Shown here: positions 59,991-64,000 of the stretch, one piece after another
Layout: the number at the start of each line of letters is the position of its first letter
Numbering within the stretch: position 1 is the first letter of the stretch
DNA from: Plectrocnemia conspersa
Lineage: Eukaryota; Arthropoda; Insecta; Trichoptera; Polycentropodidae
DNA length: 64,000 bases
Direction of reading: 5' to 3'
Assembly (NCBI GenBank): GCA_009617715.1
Contig: VTFK01000002.1
Location: 1,364,001-1,428,000 of the forward strand
The notes under the pieces: model-generated
Databases searched by the model: none
Told to the model about the DNA's origin: nothing
What the model saw: the letters and a program-made list of their open reading frames with translations, nothing else
Translations under genes and position numbers: made by a program

Positions 59991-62900
59991 GGATTTTTTA
60001 TATTAGCAACAGTCCTTGTGACACAAGATCAAATCAATCTATTGAATGTATTTAAAAATTTTAATTTGCCTTTTTAGTGTCACTATAAAATAATTATTAA
60101 TAAATTTAAATTGAATACAAGCAAAACATTTTTTTAGTATAATGTTAAACAACATAATCAACATAAAAAAGACGATATGAAAAAAAGTCTGGGACAAATA
60201 TTTTAATGTATATTATTTTAAAAGCTAGGTAATTCATATTGCAAAATATATATAAGTGTAATAAAAATATTTTTTAAATATGATTTTTATCAATCAAATT
60301 TGATTTCTTAAATCAAATTTTATACCTAATTTTTTTCATCAATTCAGTAAGCTGATAGGTCTTGTACATAAATATATTATAAATGATACAATTTACTTAT
60401 AAGTTATTCTCAGTATTATTATATTTTAATTATAAACATGTTTTTGCAACGGAAATCCTGCATAGAAACGATATGTGCAAATTAAATCAGACTATCAATC
60501 TCATGTCAAAGAAAATGTTATGTATCAATTACTTCTGCAGCAATTAATAAATCTTAAACAAATTAATATGTGATGATACCTATATCTATTAAATTAATAA
60601 ATATTTTTATTTAAGACCGAAAAATAAAAACTAGATATGAAATACGTCCTCCAAAATTATTGCCTATTTCTATACACGTTCAAGCATCATTAAATTTATA
60701 ATTGTAATTAAAATTACAATCATAATTACAATAGCCACGAATGAATAAAAAAACACACACAACGTCTCAATGAACACCAATTTTGTGCCACGCCAAAGTA
60801 TCGTCACGCAGCGCCGAAAAGCTCATTATAAAAATACGTCACGGGCGATTAACGATCGCGTTATAATTATTGTTGTAATGCCTCAACCAAGAGCTTTTAT
60901 TTTTTCTGTTTGCGAAAATTAATTGACGTTTGTTTGTTTGTCGAATAAGAGTGGCGTCGTTAAAAGTGTTTGCGCTAGTTAATTAAAAAGTTCGCAGAAA
61001 GTCCTGGGCAAATTGGCGTCGCCGTGAAAGCTCCGCGAGCTTTCGACCCCTAAGGAGCTTAATTGTTTGCCTATAAAACCGGCACTCAGAACCGGCGATG
61101 AAAGCACAGCTCGAACGCAAATAGCCATCGCGACGGCGTAATTGCCGAGCTTTTCCACAAATCGACGCACTTAAACCAGAGTAAAACTATATAAAGTTTG
61201 GGAATGGTGGATCGCGAAGTAAAGACAAACATGCATGTAAATAAACTATGACTTATAGAAATACGGGCATATACACTTTATTTTTATTTATATATTTGTA
61301 TGCATATATTTAAATACTGACATAGTAACTCAATGACCCATTGAGAGACTTAAAACTTTTATTACATCAAACGACGACGATGAGCGTCAGTGCGCAAAAG
61401 CATGTATCGATTTCCTTTGCACTTAAAGGAAGTTTTGGGTAGCATATTATACATATTTTCGTCTATGGTACTAGTTAGGTACAATATATAAGACAATCTT
61501 AGTTATGTACAAGATATAAGACAATATTCCTATAGACATAAAACAATGTTTTACAATGAATCCCGCAACATACGTTTTTGCCGAGTGAGTATTATATAAA
61601 TGTTATGGAGCTTAGTTGATATTCTGTTTGAAGTGATTTATCAGTGATTTAACTGACCTTTTTTCAGTACGCGTGGTGATTATTTAATTCACATGAAAAT
61701 AGAACTAATCTTAAACTGATTAATATTAGCAAAAAAATACTATTATTTATAATTAATTATTTTTGTAAATCTTACTTCTGTATATTATTTCTTTTAATTA
61801 GGTACAAATCGATGGAAACTAATCTTGATAAAAGTACTCACTCTAGTTAAAATTTCTATTGTATCACTAAATAAAGTGTATGTCAGATATGCTACTATCA
61901 TATATATACTGGAATAGTTAATATTTATAATAATTAAAAAGCTAAACATATTTTTTTAATTAAAATCTAATAACGCAGATCAATGTAGAACTGATAAGAC
62001 GACTTTTCACATCAATGAGAAAATTTTTTTAGATAATAATTTACTGATAAAGTTTTTAAAAAGCAAGATATAATGATTTTAAAGTTACAGAATACAATTT
62101 CGAAGCAAATGATATCCACTTCAAAAAATAATAAATATTTTATAAAACGTATATTTATTAGAATTTATATACACATACATCGCTTGAGTATTATTATTAT
62201 ATTACGTCCACAGAAAGTAGATTTTTAATATTTTTAGTCATACGTCAGTGGCATTTATCATAAAAAATAGATGTAGACTTTCAGATATGTCGCTTAATAC
62301 ATTGAAAAACCGAAATGTTAAACATTTTTATTCGGTAGTCAGCAATGTGACGCCTGCGAGGAATATTTATAACGCCTTCAATTGACTTAAGTAAAGTAAA
62401 AGAAGCTATGCTTTAAAAATTAAAAATATAAAAATAAACATTTTAGCTATAAATCGGATCAAAATATTGGATAAAATTGCCGCTGTATCTTATTTGAAGA
62501 CAGAATTATTAAATGATATGGAAAAATATTTATTATCATCCCTACAATTAACGTCGAAGTGCATTTACATGTAAGCTCAATATAAAAGTTTTACCTCATA
62601 AAAAATTGTATAGTTCTACTTTTAAAATTTGAAACATATTATTGAGATCTTAGGTGATGAAAAATATATCGCTTTTTCTATTTATATAAATACACTCATA
62701 GAAGAGTTTTAATTTAGATTCAATAATTGTGTGCAGTACTAAGTTGTTTTTATAAATCTATTCAATATTAAACAACTTAGTTTGCACATGTTATGATTAA
62801 TAATACATAACCTAAAATAAATGTATGAATCTATCTTAAAAGCACGCCGTAATAAAAATTGTTTGAGAATGGTAAAATAAAACTTTATGTAATTTTTTAT

Positions 62901-64000
62901 TAAATATGTTCTTAAGTAAAGAATATAACTCACTGGATTTTCTTAAGTTAAAATACGGTCTTTATTAATCAAAAACTAGTCTGTCTGATAATAATAACTG
63001 TAATACCTGTCTTATATTCATGGATTTCTAGCTAAAAATTGTAAATTATACAAAAAAAATATAATAGAAATTTATAATTTTATCATCTGATTTAACGAAA
63101 AATATATAATAAAACTGAAAATTAAGTATTGTCGAGCTTTTGATACTTTTTAAAATATAGTTTACTTTCAAGCACTTTCACCAATCATACTTTAGAGCAA
63201 AATGGTTCTTAAGCAAAAATTCTAAATCATCATATTAATGACTATCCTATTCAACGCAATAATTAAATTAAAACTACTTTCCAACCCAATGGAAAGTTGC
63301 TCAAATTATATATTTACTGAAACAGGGAAAAAATATATGTTATTTGAGAAAATACTATTTAAATAATTAATCCAGATTAAAGAGGAATCCTTTAAGCGGT
63401 ATCGCCGTATATGTACGGCGAGATAGTTGTACAGAAAGAATTTATGAATATATTTGACTAAAAATGTAATCATATTAATTTAAAAAATTTAAAAATCTTA
63501 TTCTGTAGCATTAATTATTTGATAAAATGTTTTAATTTTTTATAAACTATTATTGTTTATTTATTTAAAAGACTCTCGACATTTTTTTTTCCTTTATAGT
63601 AAGAGTAATTGATATGAACATCTAAAAAAGTTTTTTATTTCAACCCTGTCTAAGATATAGTTTACGTTTTAGGTTAAATTACAATGTTTTTAAATCATAA
63701 CTCCATCATCTACACAATTTTATACACATGTTTTTGCAAATAATTTAGGATTACGCAATGTATATACATATGTGTGTAATATTCAATAGTAAACATTGTG
63801 CATATTTATTTTTAACAAGCTTGAAGTAGTAATATATCACTCGAATATTATTGGAAATTTTTTTAAGTAGTTGTCCTAATAAAAAAATTTCACACCCGTA
63901 ATGCACGGTAAAGCGTTTATCTTTTAACTAATATTCATAAAACGTGGCTGGCGGTGTTTAAGAAATTTTAAAAGCTAAAAAACAACGCTCGTGAATATGT
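59991..64000. other. Downstream AT-rich DNA with one GC-richer island
   Basis: About 60740-61200 is GC-richer. It holds a hairpin GAAAGCTC-CGC-GAGCTTTC (61026-61045 region), TATAAAA at about 61072 and TATATAAAG at about 61188. A hairpin TCGCCGTA-TATG-TACGGCGA is at 63402-63421. No gene is recognised. Confidence 0.5.

Overview
The window is an AT-rich (roughly 70% A+T by eye), gene-poor stretch of animal nuclear DNA. Its content points to an insect: one large-intron aminergic GPCR of the insect octopamine-receptor type, several mariner-family DNA transposon fossils, Jockey/CR1-like non-LTR retroelement fragments, tRNA-derived SINE-like pieces and MITEs. A beetle is plausible from the overall look, but the order cannot be proved from the sequence.

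The one gene I can defend on the + strand is an alpha2-adrenergic-like octopamine receptor with four coding exons: 26954-27437, 49755-49983, 50047-50224 and 53336-54049. All junctions have GT/AG borders and matching phases, and together they give 1605 nt, or 534 residues. Introns are about 22.3 kb, 63 bp and 3.1 kb. A splice acceptor at 26912-26913 implies at least one upstream non-coding exon. The best candidate I see is 4961-5045, which has an initiator-like TCAGT followed by a GTAAGT donor, so the first intron could be about 22 kb. A polyadenylation signal lies about 260 nt after the stop.

Layout. 1-26.9 kb: upstream or 5' intronic DNA with mariner fossils (2.2 kb, 15.7 kb), a reverse transcriptase fossil (6.3 kb), an unrecognised exon-like ORF with its own poly(A) signal (8.8-9.1 kb), twin palindromes (9.7 kb), a possible small membrane-protein exon on the minus strand (11.4 kb), a diverged ~78-bp tandem array (17.9-19.1 kb) and a 203-bp palindromic MITE (25.8 kb). 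27.4-49.8 kb: intron 1, with an ~820-bp direct duplication (29-30.7 kb), two stacked palindromes (32.7 kb), a 605-bp TIR element with TTA target duplication and a possible MADF-like remnant (35.8 kb), several RT fossils, SINE-like remnants and a mariner fossil just upstream of exon 2. 50.2-53.3 kb: intron 3, containing a 484-bp MITE with perfect 8-bp target duplication and GC-rich subterminal repeats. 54.3-64 kb: downstream DNA with a 158-bp MITE bearing a 9-bp target duplication, an unrecognised start-less ORF, an internally deleted mariner and GC-richer islands that may be regulatory.

No tRNA, rRNA or CRISPR features were found. Nothing here makes a clearly new multi-gene system. The most unusual items are the structured repeats and the two or three exon-like ORFs I could not assign.
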